Part shown: in pieces, positions 35,848 to 45,161 of the stretch | How the letters are laid out: every line of letters starts with the position of its first letter | Position numbering within the stretch: position 1 is the stretch's first letter | Assembly (NCBI GenBank): GCA_964531455.1 | Contig: CAZHFZ010000007.1 | Span: 1 to 64,000 of the forward strand | Length of the DNA stretch: 64,000 bases | Direction: 5' to 3' | Origin: Ga0077527 sp964531455 | GTDB lineage: Bacteria > Pseudomonadota > Gammaproteobacteria > Burkholderiales > SG8-41 | Made by a program: the position numbers and the translations under genes | Notes under the pieces: generated by a model | Databases searched by the model: none | What the model was told of the DNA's origin: nothing | Seen by the model: only the letters and a program-made list of their open reading frames with translations

Positions 35848-36323
35848 CGACGCAGACGGAAGGAAGTGTTGCGCAGCCGGATCGAAAGCACCCGCGCCAT
35901 CGCAAACAGGAAATCGCGGGCCAATGCGGGTTCCGCTTCGCCAAACCCGGTGAAGCGGTCATAGGGCAGCAGCAACAGCGTGCCGTCAGCGACCGCCCAG
36001 ACATTCGCCGAGCGCGGCTGACCGTCAAAAAAAGACTGTTCGCCGAGGATACTGCCGGAACTGATGCGCGCCAGCGACGTCATGCTGACGCCATCAACCT
36101 GGGTGACGCCAACCTCAAGCAGCCCGGCGGCAACCAGAAACAAAGTGCGTTCGGCAGCACCGCGCTGGATGACGACTTCGCTGGCTCGAAAAGGCCGTGG
36201 CGTGGTGTGCGCCAGCAATTTCTCCCATTCGTTTTCGCCCCAGTCTGGCAGCACCAGTACATCTGACGGATGCGGGTCAGACTCTTTGCGCGCGAATACT
36301 GAAACCCAGTTTGCCTCGGTCAT
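35844..36323 (-). CDS. cyclic nucleotide-binding domain protein (Crp-like sensor, no HTH)
   Basis: The 159-aa protein is a single cNMP-binding beta-roll: FRASEVVIQRGAAERTLFLVAAGLLEVG, then GSILGEQSFFDGQPRSANVWA at the phosphate-binding cassette, then LLLLPYDRFTGF. There is no helix-turn-helix, so it is not a complete Crp/Fnr regulator. The end overlaps the envZ stop by four bases on the opposite strand. Partner and ligand are unknown. Confidence 0.85.
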   Translation of the reverse strand: MTEANWVSVFARKESDPHPSDVLVLPDWGENEWEKLLAHTTPRPFRASEVVIQRGAAERTLFLVAAGLLEVGVTQVDGVSMTSLARISSGSILGEQSFFDGQPRSANVWAVADGTLLLLPYDRFTGFGEAEPALARDFLFAMARVLSIRLRNTSFRLRR

Positions 36324-36357
36324 CGGGTCCTCGGTGACAAGCTTGCGGAAAAATTGA

Positions 36358-36888
36358 TTATAGACGGACTGCGTTCAGCGGCCATGTCCCGATCACGCGG
36401 TATCGCACGCCCAGCGGCGCCGGCTCGGAACACGCCAGCACAAAATCCCGTACCGGCCAGCGCAAGTTGATGATGCCGTCATGCGAAGATGGCGACAATG
36501 ACGCCGCATCCCGCAGCAATGTGACATGGGGTTTGAACGCCCGCCTCTCGGTATGAAATCCGCGCAGACGCAGGGCATCCGTCAGCTGACCATGAAGCGC
36601 CGTCAACGCGTGGGGACAGTTCAGCGGTGCAGCCCACGCCAGCCGTTGCGCACGCCAGTAACCGGCTTGCGCCAGAGTCAGTTCAAAAGGTTCTGCGATC
36701 ACGGCATCGGCAACAAGACGCAGTTCCGGCATACGGTTTGCTGCGACGTGACCGAGAAACGCCAGTGTCAGATGCAGATTTTCAGCCGGTGGTGAACGGC
36801 CGCCGCAGGCCTTTTTTAATTGACCTGCAGTCGCTGCCAGTGAGCTCCGCGTCTTCGCGTCCGGCCACAGCGCAAAAAACAGCCGCAT
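36358..36888 (-). CDS. thpR: RNA 2',3'-cyclic phosphodiesterase
   Basis: This 176-aa member of the 2H phosphoesterase family (ThpR/LigT) has both catalytic HxTx motifs, HLTLAFLG near residue 40 and HVTLLRDA near 125. The N-terminus MRLFFALWPDAKTR is typical. It opens 2',3'-cyclic phosphate ends of RNA; its in vivo substrate is unclear. It lies 23 bases downstream of the ispF stop on the same strand. Confidence 0.9.
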   Translation of the reverse strand: MRLFFALWPDAKTRSSLAATAGQLKKACGGRSPPAENLHLTLAFLGHVAANRMPELRLVADAVIAEPFELTLAQAGYWRAQRLAWAAPLNCPHALTALHGQLTDALRLRGFHTERRAFKPHVTLLRDAASLSPSSHDGIINLRWPVRDFVLACSEPAPLGVRYRVIGTWPLNAVRL

Positions 36889-36911
36889 GTTGCGGATGGG
36901 TGCAGCCGTGA

Positions 36912-37418
36912 TCAGTCGTCCGATCCACTGAAGGGCGTGGACACAGAACGCTGGATCAGCACCACGGCCTCGGCCACGATGCCCTCACCCCGGCCGACAG
37001 CTCCGAGCTTTTCCGCGGTCTTGGCTTTTACGTTCACATCGTCAACGTGCAACCCAAGATCAGCCGCAATGTTGACGCGCATCGCCGGAATATGTGGCGC
37101 CATTTTCGGTGCCTGGGCAATGATCGTCGAGTCCACATTGATCACGGAGAAATTGCGTTCCTGCAACAGGCGCACCACAGCCCGCAACAGTTCCCGGCTG
37201 TCGACGCCCTTGTAACGCGGATCGGTGTCCGGAAAATGTTTGCCTATGTCGCCCAGTCCTGCAGCGCCGATCAGCGCATCGCACAAGGCATGCAGCAGTA
37301 CATCAGCGTCGGAGTGACCGGCCAGCCCGCGCTCGAAGGGGATGGTGACGCCGCCGATGATCAGCGGCCGCCCTTCGACCAGTGCGTGTACGTCAAAACC
37401 CTGTCCGATGCGCATCAT
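36912..37418 (-). CDS. ispF: 2-C-methyl-D-erythritol 2,4-cyclodiphosphate synthase
   Basis: IspF closes the cyclodiphosphate in the MEP isoprenoid pathway. The N-terminal signature RIGQGFDVHAL holds the first zinc ligands. GGVTIPFERGLAGHSDADVLLHALCDALIGAAGLGDIG is unmistakable when read as successive short motifs. The C-terminal KTAEKLGAVGRGEGI is also diagnostic. The start codon may be the first or second of two tandem ATGs; the ispD stop overlaps them. ispD and ispF being coupled is the common proteobacterial order. Confidence 0.96.
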   Translation of the reverse strand: MMRIGQGFDVHALVEGRPLIIGGVTIPFERGLAGHSDADVLLHALCDALIGAAGLGDIGKHFPDTDPRYKGVDSRELLRAVVRLLQERNFSVINVDSTIIAQAPKMAPHIPAMRVNIAADLGLHVDDVNVKAKTAEKLGAVGRGEGIVAEAVVLIQRSVSTPFSGSDD

Positions 37419-38140
37419 GACTTTCCTGCTGCTCCAAGTATTAGTTCGGCAAGCGCCAGGTCTTCCGGATAGGTCACCTTGAAATTGGTCGCACTGCCGC
37501 GCACCAGCAACGGCCGTGCGCCCGTTTGCTCCACCGCACTTGATTCATCCGTAACTGCCGCAATGTCCGCACGGCGCAGCGCCTCGATCAGCACCCGGTA
37601 GCGGAACATCTGCGGCGTCTGCGCCCGCCACAAATGATCGCGACCTTCGGTCTGCACCACTTCCTGCACTGCGTTGGCGCGTTTCAGCGTATCCGCGACC
37701 GGCACCGCCAACAGGCCGCCGACTTCGCTCTCGCCAACCCCGGCAATCAGCCGGTCGATGTCCTGCGCGGTAAGGCATGGGCGTGCAGCATCATGCACCA
37801 GCACCCAGTCATTGCCGTCAATCGCGTCGTTGGCTGCCAGCAGACCGTTGAACACAGTGGCCGCGCGGGTTTCACCGCCGCAATACAACGAACTCAACTT
37901 GGCTTCACAGCCGCGCCAGTCACAATCAGAGAACTGTGCGTCACCGGACGCCAGAACGACAAACACTTCGGCAATTCTCGGATGCGCGCACAACAACCGC
38001 ACCGCATGTTCAATCAGCGGCCGCCCCGCGAGCGGCGCATATTGTTTGGGCATCGCCGAACCCATGCGCGATCCACTGCCTGCCGCCGGAATCAGGGCGA
38101 CGTAACGCACAGTTGATGAATGATCTGGAGTTGTAATCAT
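37415..38140 (-). CDS. ispD: 2-C-methyl-D-erythritol 4-phosphate cytidylyltransferase
   Basis: IspD makes CDP-methylerythritol from CTP in the MEP pathway. The nucleotide-binding motif ALIPAAGSGSRMGSAMPKQYA is near the N-terminus, VLVHDAARPC is in the middle, and TDESSAVEQTGARPLLVRG is toward the end. The ATG at 38140 gives MITTPDHSS; an upstream in-frame reading from 38179 is not preferred. It overlaps ispF by four bases. Confidence 0.95.
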   Translation of the reverse strand: MITTPDHSSTVRYVALIPAAGSGSRMGSAMPKQYAPLAGRPLIEHAVRLLCAHPRIAEVFVVLASGDAQFSDCDWRGCEAKLSSLYCGGETRAATVFNGLLAANDAIDGNDWVLVHDAARPCLTAQDIDRLIAGVGESEVGGLLAVPVADTLKRANAVQEVVQTEGRDHLWRAQTPQMFRYRVLIEALRRADIAAVTDESSAVEQTGARPLLVRGSATNFKVTYPEDLALAELILGAAGKS

Positions 38141-38205
38141 TGAAAACCAGTTGAAAACACAACAGAAATGCGCGGGCACCCTCGTAATTTGCTGATTTTA
38201 TTGGC

Positions 38206-38211
38206 ATTATA
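38206..38211 (-). promoter_or_regulatory. candidate -10 element for ispD-ispF
   Basis: The minus strand reads GATATAATGCC, with a perfect TATAAT 66 bases before the preferred ispD start. No good -35 is seen at 16-18 bases. The same short region also serves the divergent AMMECR1 gene. Confidence 0.4.
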
Positions 38212-38229
38212 TCAGCGTGTTACGGCTAA

Positions 38230-38850
38230 ATGCCGTACAGCGCAACAACACGGCCACCACTCCGCATCATGCATCCACACCCGCAAGACATGCCGCCTGA
38301 AACCGGTCAAACACTGATCGCGATTGCTCGCGGCGCGATCGCGCGCCAACTGAACCCGGACAAACGCATCGATGTACCTGATGCCGACTGGCTGCAGGCA
38401 AAGCGCGCCAGTTATGTGACCCTGCTGCACGACGGCCGCCTGCGCGGCAGCACAGGCACACTGCAGGCACAACGCACGCTCGCCGAAGACGTCATGGCCA
38501 ATGCAGTTGCAGCCGCCTGCAAGGACCTGCGTTTCAAACCACTGGGACGCGATGAATTTGCGAATACACGCATCGAGGTCTGCGTGCTTTCCGCTCTCGA
38601 AACACTGCAAACCGCCGACGAAGCCGCAACTCTGGCGCAACTTCGCCCCGGCACAGACGGCGTGGTCCTGGAATACGGCCGCCATCGCAGCAGCTTCCTG
38701 CCCGAGATGTGGGATCAGTCAGCAGATGCCGCTGAATTTCTCGCCCGCCTCAAGTATCAGGCCGGCCTGCCACCGGATTTCTGGAGCCCTGAAGTCCGGA
38801 TCGCGCGGTATACCGCGATCAAATGGCAGGAAAACGATCCAAGCATCTGA
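38230..38850 (+). CDS. AMMECR1-domain protein (AmmeMemoRadiSam protein A type)
   Basis: This 206-aa AMMECR1 protein has the family patterns KRASYVTLLHDGRLRGSTGTL, ANAVAAACKDLRFKPL, IEVCVLSALE and GTDGVVLEYGRHRSSFLPEMW. In many bacteria this protein is encoded with a Memo-like protein and a radical SAM enzyme; neither is present here. The biochemical role is not established. The start is uncertain: ATG at 38230, 38269 or 38290 are all in frame, and the later ones also fit the domain. It is divergent from ispD. Confidence 0.85.
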   Translation: MPYSATTRPPLRIMHPHPQDMPPETGQTLIAIARGAIARQLNPDKRIDVPDADWLQAKRASYVTLLHDGRLRGSTGTLQAQRTLAEDVMANAVAAACKDLRFKPLGRDEFANTRIEVCVLSALETLQTADEAATLAQLRPGTDGVVLEYGRHRSSFLPEMWDQSADAAEFLARLKYQAGLPPDFWSPEVRIARYTAIKWQENDPSI

Positions 38851-38973
38851 CCCCTGAGCCGCAGTTCCGTCCGGCAGGCAGTCCACTTGCACGGGCAGAA
38901 CATGCGGAATAGCTGATACGGCTGAACTGTACACCACCCGCAATTCCCCCTTGATTTAGCGCAGGAAAAGACT

Positions 38974-41900
38974 ATGCTGAATCAACAAAATAACAATGTT
39001 CAATGTCTGCTGCATCAACGACCATGTCTCCATTCATGGTGGCAGAAAGCACTCCTAACAGGGGGTAGGCTGATGCGCAACTGGAAGCTGCCTGTTTTTG
39101 CCACGCTTGCCTATTTACTTGCCGGTTCGCTCTGGATACTGGCAGGACATTTCCTGAGCGGCACGTTCTATCCGAGTGACGGCGCTTCGCTGTTTGAGCT
39201 GGTCAAGGGACTGGTTTTTGTCGGCATTACCGCCACAGTCCTGTTCATTGCACTGACTTATCTGGATCAGCGCAACGCGGACAACATGATCGCGGGCGAT
39301 CTCGGTGCCGAATTCAACCGCTCGCTTCGCCATGGCGATTTTGTCGCACGCTGGCTGCCCGCACTGGTTGTCGTAGTCTACCTGGCCATTTTCATGATTA
39401 TTGCCGCCGCCCTGTGGTGGGTGCGCGAACACACGCTGAATGGCGGTGAAAAGTCGGCGCTGGCGCTGCAAAAGGCGCAGGCAGCGCAAATGAGCAGTTC
39501 GCTGGACATTATCAACTTTACGCTTCGTGATATTGCCCACGATGTCGCTAATAGCCGGCAACAACTTCCTGCTGAAAAACTGCGCGGCTACATCCCCGAT
39601 GTCGCATCGTCCGTCGCCAACATCGGTTACACGGATGCCTCGGGCAAAGTCATCGCACACACCAACACTGCTGCCGTCAATCTGGATTTCGCATCAAGGA
39701 GTTATTTCAAGTTTCATCGCGACAATCCCGACAGTGGCTTTCACTTGTCCGAGCCCTTCATCGGCACTGCAGTCGTCCGGGCACTGATCATCGCCAGCCG
39801 TCCGATCCACACACCGTCCGGAAAATTTTCGGGCGTCGTCACTGCAGTCATTGACCCTGCAATCTTCGGCGCTTACTGGCGGCAATCATCCGACTCTGAC
39901 ACCACGATTTCGGTCTACGACAGCAATGACAAGCTGCTGTTGCGCAGCCCCTATAGGGAAACAGCCATCGGCCATGCCGACTGGCAACCGCTCTCGGCAC
40001 TATCGGAAGTCAAAGAGGGGAATTCAAAAGCTTTCCGCGCCACCAGCCCCGTCGACGGTGTGGACCGCGTCTACGGCGCAGGCGCCATACCCGGATACCC
40101 GAAGCTTCGCCTGATCGTCGGCCTCAACCAGTCCCAGCTGCTGGAAAGCTGGCTCGCCTTTGCAGTCACCAGCCTGTCCCTCTATTTGCTGGTTGCAAGT
40201 GGCCTGACCGCATTGACATTCGCGCTGCTGCGCCAACTGCGGGAACGTCTGGTACTGCAACGCAAAGCCGCAGAGCTTGCGCGTTACCCGCTGCAGAACC
40301 GCAACCCTGTGCTGACGGTAACCCCGGCCGGGAAAAAGCTGTTCATGAACAAGGCCGCGCGACAACTTATCGAGGCCATCAAAGGTCCGGCCGTCGAACG
40401 GCTGGAGCAGCAGCTGAGGACCATGGCTGCCGAAACTGCGCCAGGTCTCACCGAATTCGCCCTCGGCACCCATATCTGGTCAGCCTCCTACGTGCCGCAT
40501 GCGCCGGATTTCTGCGACATCTACATGACCGATGTCACGGCGACTCGTCAGGGCGAACACCTGTTGCAGCTGTTTTTCGACCTGCCGTTCATCGGCATGG
40601 CGATCACGTCACCCGAATCCAAGCGCTGGCTGCGCTTCAATAACCAGCTCTGCGAAATCCTCGGCTACACGCGAAAACAGCTGGAGGAAAAAACATGGGC
40701 AGAGCTGATCCATCCCGATGACCTCGCCACCGACGTCGCCGAATTCGAACGCCTGCTGCGGGATGAAAGCGACGGATATTCGCTGGACAAACGCTTGGTC
40801 CGTGCAGATGGCGCAGTGATCGACACCGTCGTTGACATTCACGCCGTCCGGCGACCGGATCGTTCCGTCGAATTTTGCGTGGCCACCATTCAGGACATTA
40901 CCGAGCGCAAACAGGCGGAACGCCGGCTGCTTGAGCAACGCAACCTTTACGCTGCGCTGACCGCGACCAACGAAGCCATCATCCGCATCCGCGACCGCAA
41001 AGACCTGCTCCAGCAGGTTTGCGAGATTGCGGTCGAACGCACCGGCATCGTCTTTGCCTGGGTCGGCATGCTCAACGACGCCGAAAAGCTCCGGCCCGTG
41101 GCCCGTGCCGGCGAAGACCAGGGCATCCTCGAACTGGCGATGACGGACCTGAATTCAGCGGATCGCAGTGAGTGCGTTGCGGCATCCCGGGCCCTAGCCC
41201 ACAACCGCATTGAAGTGGTCAACAACTGGAAAGATGATCCAGGTCTTGCGCCCTGGCTGGAACTGTTCGGCAAGGCCGGATTCCAGTCGCTGGCAGTGCT
41301 GCCGATCCGGGAAAACGGCACACCGATTGCGACCCTTCATCTGTATGCCGACGAGCCGGGCTATTTCCGTCCAGACATTGTCAGTCTGCTGAACGAGATG
41401 GGCGCCGACCTTGACTATGCGCTCGAAGGCCTGCGGGCGCAGGCCGAACGTGATCACGCGACCATCGAATTGCAACGTGCGGAAGAACGCTGGCAGTTCG
41501 CACTGGAGGGCGGCGACCACGGCGTCTGGGAATGGAATATACCCGCGGGTAGCGTGTTTTATTCGCCGCGCTGGAAAACCATGCTCGGATACCAGGCTGA
41601 AGAGATCAGCGACTCCCCGGACGAATATAAATCACGAGTCCATCCCGATGACTGGCAGAAAGTGGAAACCGGGATCCAGGGCAACTTCGAAGGCATTACG
41701 CCGATTTACTCCTGCGAGCACCGCGTCCGCTGCAAGGACGGCAGCTACAAATGGGTTCTGGGCCAAGGCAAGGTCTTCACCCGGGATGCTACCGGCGCAC
41801 CGCTGAAGATGATCGGCACCAATACCGACATCAGCGCACAGAAACAGGCGGATATAGCGCTCGCCGAAAGTGAACAGAAGTTCAAGGCGCTGGTAGAACA

Positions 41901-42834
41901 ATCGCTGATCGGCATCTACATGGTCGACGAAGACAAGCTGATATACGTCAACCCCCGTGCGGCTGAAATTTTCGGCTATGAACCCGAGGAATTAAGCGAA
42001 GTCAGCCTGGCCAGCGTAATCGCACCGGAGGATCGCGCGCTCGTGCGCAACAACATTCACCAGCGCACAGCAGGCGGAATTGAAACAATGCGTTATGAAT
42101 TCCGCGGCCTTCGCAAGGACGGACAGAAAATAGATGTGGGCGTGCATGGCAGCCGCACCATGCTCGGCAACCGCCCGGTCGTATTGGGCGTACTGCAGGA
42201 CATCACCGACCGCAGAATCCAGGAGGATCGCGTCAAGGAATACCTGCATCGCCTCGAACGCTCGATCATGTCGACCGTGCAAGCGATTTCACATATGGTC
42301 GACCTGCGCGACCCCTACACCTCGGGCCACGAACGGCGGGTGGGCGAACTGGCAGCGGCCATAGGCACTGAACTCGGCCTGACCGAACATCAGGTGACCG
42401 GCTTGCGGGTTGCCGGCGGTGTTCATGACGTCGGCAAAATCGCCGTGCCTGCGGAAATCCTGTCCAAACCGACCCGACTGTCGTCCGCCGAATTCGCCAT
42501 CGTCAAAACCCATGCACAGCAGGGTTACGAAATTCTCAAGGACATCGACTTTCCTTGGCCGGTAGCCGAAACGGTGTGGCAGCATCACGAGCGGCTCGAC
42601 GGCAGCGGTTATCCGCGGGGATTGCGCGGTGACGAAATCAGCCTCGAAGCGCGCATCATGGCCGTTGCCGATGTCGTCGAATCGATGAGCACGCACCGCC
42701 CCTACCGTCCGGCGCTTGGCGTCAAAGCGGCAGTTGCCGAACTGGAATCAAAAGCCGGCTCGCTCTACGATCCGGTCGTGGTGGCTGCGTGCGTGCGCCT
42801 GTTCCACCAAAAAGGTTATCAACTGCCGGAGTAA
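38974..42834 (+). CDS. giant membrane sensor: dCache-PAS-GAF-PAS-HD-GYP c-di-GMP phosphodiesterase
   Basis: The protein has 1286 residues. Two N-terminal helices (about 40-110) are followed by a third at about 130-150, an extracytoplasmic dCache-like sensor (about 160-390) and a helix at about 392-415. A degenerate PAS, a full PAS (near 540-650), a GAF domain (about 665-820) and two more PAS domains (about 835-960, 965-1085) come next. A C-terminal HD-GYP domain ends the chain. All HD-GYP signatures are intact: HDVGKIAVP at His1151-Asp1152 and HHERLDGSGYP from His1204. It should therefore hydrolyse c-di-GMP in response to external and cytoplasmic signals. An in-frame ATG at 39073 behind AGGGGGTAGG is an alternative start. 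Confidence 0.9.
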   Translation: MLNQQNNNVQCLLHQRPCLHSWWQKALLTGGRLMRNWKLPVFATLAYLLAGSLWILAGHFLSGTFYPSDGASLFELVKGLVFVGITATVLFIALTYLDQRNADNMIAGDLGAEFNRSLRHGDFVARWLPALVVVVYLAIFMIIAAALWWVREHTLNGGEKSALALQKAQAAQMSSSLDIINFTLRDIAHDVANSRQQLPAEKLRGYIPDVASSVANIGYTDASGKVIAHTNTAAVNLDFASRSYFKFHRDNPDSGFHLSEPFIGTAVVRALIIASRPIHTPSGKFSGVVTAVIDPAIFGAYWRQSSDSDTTISVYDSNDKLLLRSPYRETAIGHADWQPLSALSEVKEGNSKAFRATSPVDGVDRVYGAGAIPGYPKLRLIVGLNQSQLLESWLAFAVTSLSLYLLVASGLTALTFALLRQLRERLVLQRKAAELARYPLQNRNPVLTVTPAGKKLFMNKAARQLIEAIKGPAVERLEQQLRTMAAETAPGLTEFALGTHIWSASYVPHAPDFCDIYMTDVTATRQGEHLLQLFFDLPFIGMAITSPESKRWLRFNNQLCEILGYTRKQLEEKTWAELIHPDDLATDVAEFERLLRDESDGYSLDKRLVRADGAVIDTVVDIHAVRRPDRSVEFCVATIQDITERKQAERRLLEQRNLYAALTATNEAIIRIRDRKDLLQQVCEIAVERTGIVFAWVGMLNDAEKLRPVARAGEDQGILELAMTDLNSADRSECVAASRALAHNRIEVVNNWKDDPGLAPWLELFGKAGFQSLAVLPIRENGTPIATLHLYADEPGYFRPDIVSLLNEMGADLDYALEGLRAQAERDHATIELQRAEERWQFALEGGDHGVWEWNIPAGSVFYSPRWKTMLGYQAEEISDSPDEYKSRVHPDDWQKVETGIQGNFEGITPIYSCEHRVRCKDGSYKWVLGQGKVFTRDATGAPLKMIGTNTDISAQKQADIALAESEQKFKALVEQSLIGIYMVDEDKLIYVNPRAAEIFGYEPEELSEVSLASVIAPEDRALVRNNIHQRTAGGIETMRYEFRGLRKDGQKIDVGVHGSRTMLGNRPVVLGVLQDITDRRIQEDRVKEYLHRLERSIMSTVQAISHMVDLRDPYTSGHERRVGELAAAIGTELGLTEHQVTGLRVAGGVHDVGKIAVPAEILSKPTRLSSAEFAIVKTHAQQGYEILKDIDFPWPVAETVWQHHERLDGSGYPRGLRGDEISLEARIMAVADVVESMSTHRPYRPALGVKAAVAELESKAGSLYDPVVVAACVRLFHQKGYQLPE

Positions 42835-42906
42835 GCTTGAATGCAGACACTGGCCCTCGCGCCTAAAAACATTTAAAATAACAATAAAAACAAGGGTTTA
42901 TTGCAA

Positions 42907-44526
42907 ATGCACGCGTTATTGCAATGGCTGGATCGCAACATCCTCGAACTCGGTCGCGAAATGCGACTGTCGTACCTGCCGCCGCTGATGGTCTATATGG
43001 CTGCAGGCATCTCCGGCCTCACCGGCATCGTCGGCGCTTTTTTCGTCAAGGATTACCTGGGCCTGTCTGCAGCCTTTCTCGCTGCGCTGGGCTTCTGGGC
43101 CGGTGTGCCGTGGGCGCTGAAAATGCCCCTGGGCCATCTTGTCGACCTGATCTGGCGCTGGAAAAGCCTGATGGTGTTCCTCGGCGCCGGCATGATCACA
43201 GGCAGTCTGCTGATCATGGTCGGTCTGCTCACCGACCGTGACGCGATGGCCGCCGTCATGGCGCCCGGTGCATGGTATGTGACAGCTGTGCTGCTCGGCG
43301 CAGTCGGTTATGTTGTGCAGGACGTTGTGGCCGACGCCATGACCGTGGAAGCCGTGCCGCATGTCGACTCCAGCGGCCGGCCGATCGACCCCGCACAACG
43401 CAAGCTGATGAACACGACCATGCAAACGCTGGGCCGAGTCGCGATCATCGGCGGCGGCGTGCTGGTGGCGCTGATCAACATCTACGTATTCAGCGGGGTG
43501 CATGCGCTTTCGGAAGCACAGAAAGTCGAAATTTATCGCCGCATCTACATGATGGCCTTGTGCATCCCGGCCATTTCGGTGGCGGGTGTGATCATTGCGA
43601 TGCTGCTGCGCCGGCGTGATGCGCAACGCCTGCGCAGGCAGGGCCGCAATGCTGCAGAAATCAATCTTCTGCTCGGCGGGCAGCAGGAAAAAACACCGCC
43701 GAATTGGTGGATACTCGGCGGCAGCGCAGCCTTCGTCGCATTTACGCTGGGCATGGGCTTCAGCAGCATTCCCTTCAACCAGGAAATCATTTTTGCCGGT
43801 TCTTTCGGCATCATCGCTTTCCTGCTGGTCCGGCTGACGCGCGAACTGGAACCCGAAGCGCGCAGCACGCTGCTCGGTACGGTCATTGTCATTTTCGTGT
43901 TCCGCGCAATCCCCGGTCCGGGTGAAGGCGTTACCTGGTGGTTCATCGATGAACTGAAGTTCGACCAGCAATTCATTTCGGTGTTGTCGCTGATCGGCTC
44001 GGTGTTGACATTGTTCGGCATGTTCCTGTTCCGTCGTTTCATGGCCGACCACTCGATCGCCTATGTGGTCGGCTTCCTGACACTGCTCGGCGGATTTCTG
44101 TCGCTGCCTTATGTGGGCATGGTATTCGGGCTGCATCAGTGGACAGCGGCAGCCACCGGCGGCGTCGTGGATGCGCGCTTCATCGCGCTGGTCAACACTG
44201 CGCTTGAATCGCCGCTCGGACAGATCGCGATGATCCCGATGCTGGCGTGGATTGCAAACTCGGCGCCGGCGCACCTCAAGGCCACTTATTTTGCGGTCAT
44301 GGCCTCGTTCACCAACCTCGCACTGTCAGCCTCGGCGCTGGGCACCAAATACCTCAACCAGATCTATATCGTGTCGCGCGAAGTCAAGGACAAGCAAGGG
44401 ATCGTAACCGTCCCGGCCGACTACAGCCAGTTGGGTGAACTCCTGATCGTGCAGTTGATCATCGCCATATGCGTTCCGTTTGCAGCGATTGCCATCATCC
44501 GCATGATGCGACTGCGCAGCGCCTGA
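42907..44526 (+). CDS. MFS-type transporter, BT1/folate-biopterin-like
   Basis: This membrane protein of about 539 residues has roughly 12 helices and the BT1-type segments GFWAGVPWALKMPLGHLVDL near the N-terminus and GYVVQDVVADAMTVEAV in the fifth/sixth helix region. These patterns resemble the folate-biopterin transporter family within the major facilitator superfamily. The substrate is unknown. ATG at 42907 has AAGGG ten bases upstream; a TTG two codons earlier is less likely. It lies 72 bases after the HD-GYP gene and is followed closely by the ppGpp hydrolase gene. Confidence 0.8.
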   Translation: MHALLQWLDRNILELGREMRLSYLPPLMVYMAAGISGLTGIVGAFFVKDYLGLSAAFLAALGFWAGVPWALKMPLGHLVDLIWRWKSLMVFLGAGMITGSLLIMVGLLTDRDAMAAVMAPGAWYVTAVLLGAVGYVVQDVVADAMTVEAVPHVDSSGRPIDPAQRKLMNTTMQTLGRVAIIGGGVLVALINIYVFSGVHALSEAQKVEIYRRIYMMALCIPAISVAGVIIAMLLRRRDAQRLRRQGRNAAEINLLLGGQQEKTPPNWWILGGSAAFVAFTLGMGFSSIPFNQEIIFAGSFGIIAFLLVRLTRELEPEARSTLLGTVIVIFVFRAIPGPGEGVTWWFIDELKFDQQFISVLSLIGSVLTLFGMFLFRRFMADHSIAYVVGFLTLLGGFLSLPYVGMVFGLHQWTAAATGGVVDARFIALVNTALESPLGQIAMIPMLAWIANSAPAHLKATYFAVMASFTNLALSASALGTKYLNQIYIVSREVKDKQGIVTVPADYSQLGELLIVQLIIAICVPFAAIAIIRMMRLRSA

Positions 44527-44543
44527 ACTTAAGCAATCCGATC

Positions 44544-45101
44544 ATGGATCTGAATGAACTGACCATCACCGAGATCAGCACCACGGACCTGATCCTTCGC
44601 GCCGTTGCGTTTGCCGCGCACAAGCACCGCGACCAGCGGCGCAAGGACAAGGAAGCTTCACCTTACATCAATCATCCCATTGAGCTGGCGCACTTGTTGT
44701 GGAACGAAGGCGCCGTACGTGACCCGATGGTGATCGCTGCGGCGCTGCTCCACGATACCCTGGAAGATACCGAGACCTCATGGCAGGAGTTGCGTGGCGA
44801 ATTCGGCGAGGAGATTGCCGACATCGTGCTTGAAGTCACCGACACTCAATGGATCAAGAAGGAATTGCGCAAGCGCCTGCAGGTTGCCAAGGCGCGGCAC
44901 TCCAGTGAACGGGCGCGCCTGGTCAAACTCGCCGACAAGATCTGCAATGTACGCGACCTCGGCACACGCGCCCCGGCCAACTGGTCGGTGGAACGCAAGC
45001 GCCAGTATTACGAATGGGCCAAGGAAGTGGTCGATCGCCTGCGCGGTACACATGCCGAACTGGAACGTCGCTTTGACGAAGTCTACGCATTGAAACCCTG
45101 A
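44544..45101 (+). CDS. MESH1-like small HD hydrolase (probable ppGpp hydrolase)
   Basis: This 185-aa HD-domain protein is of the SpoT-related small alarmone hydrolase type. Conserved parts are AAHKHRDQRRKDKEASPYINHP with the first His, IAAALLHDTLEDTE with the HD pair, and ARLVKLADKICNVRDL. It lacks any synthetase, TGS or ACT domain, so only pyrophosphate removal from (p)ppGpp or a related nucleotide (MESH1 also acts on NADPH) is expected. The ATG at 44544 is preferred; an upstream in-frame reading would overlap the transporter gene's end. Confidence 0.85.
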   Translation: MDLNELTITEISTTDLILRAVAFAAHKHRDQRRKDKEASPYINHPIELAHLLWNEGAVRDPMVIAAALLHDTLEDTETSWQELRGEFGEEIADIVLEVTDTQWIKKELRKRLQVAKARHSSERARLVKLADKICNVRDLGTRAPANWSVERKRQYYEWAKEVVDRLRGTHAELERRFDEVYALKP

Positions 45102-45161
45102 CCCCTTCGGGGCGCAGAGTGTGCGATATTCGCGTTTTTACCTCACAGAAAACGCGCCGCA

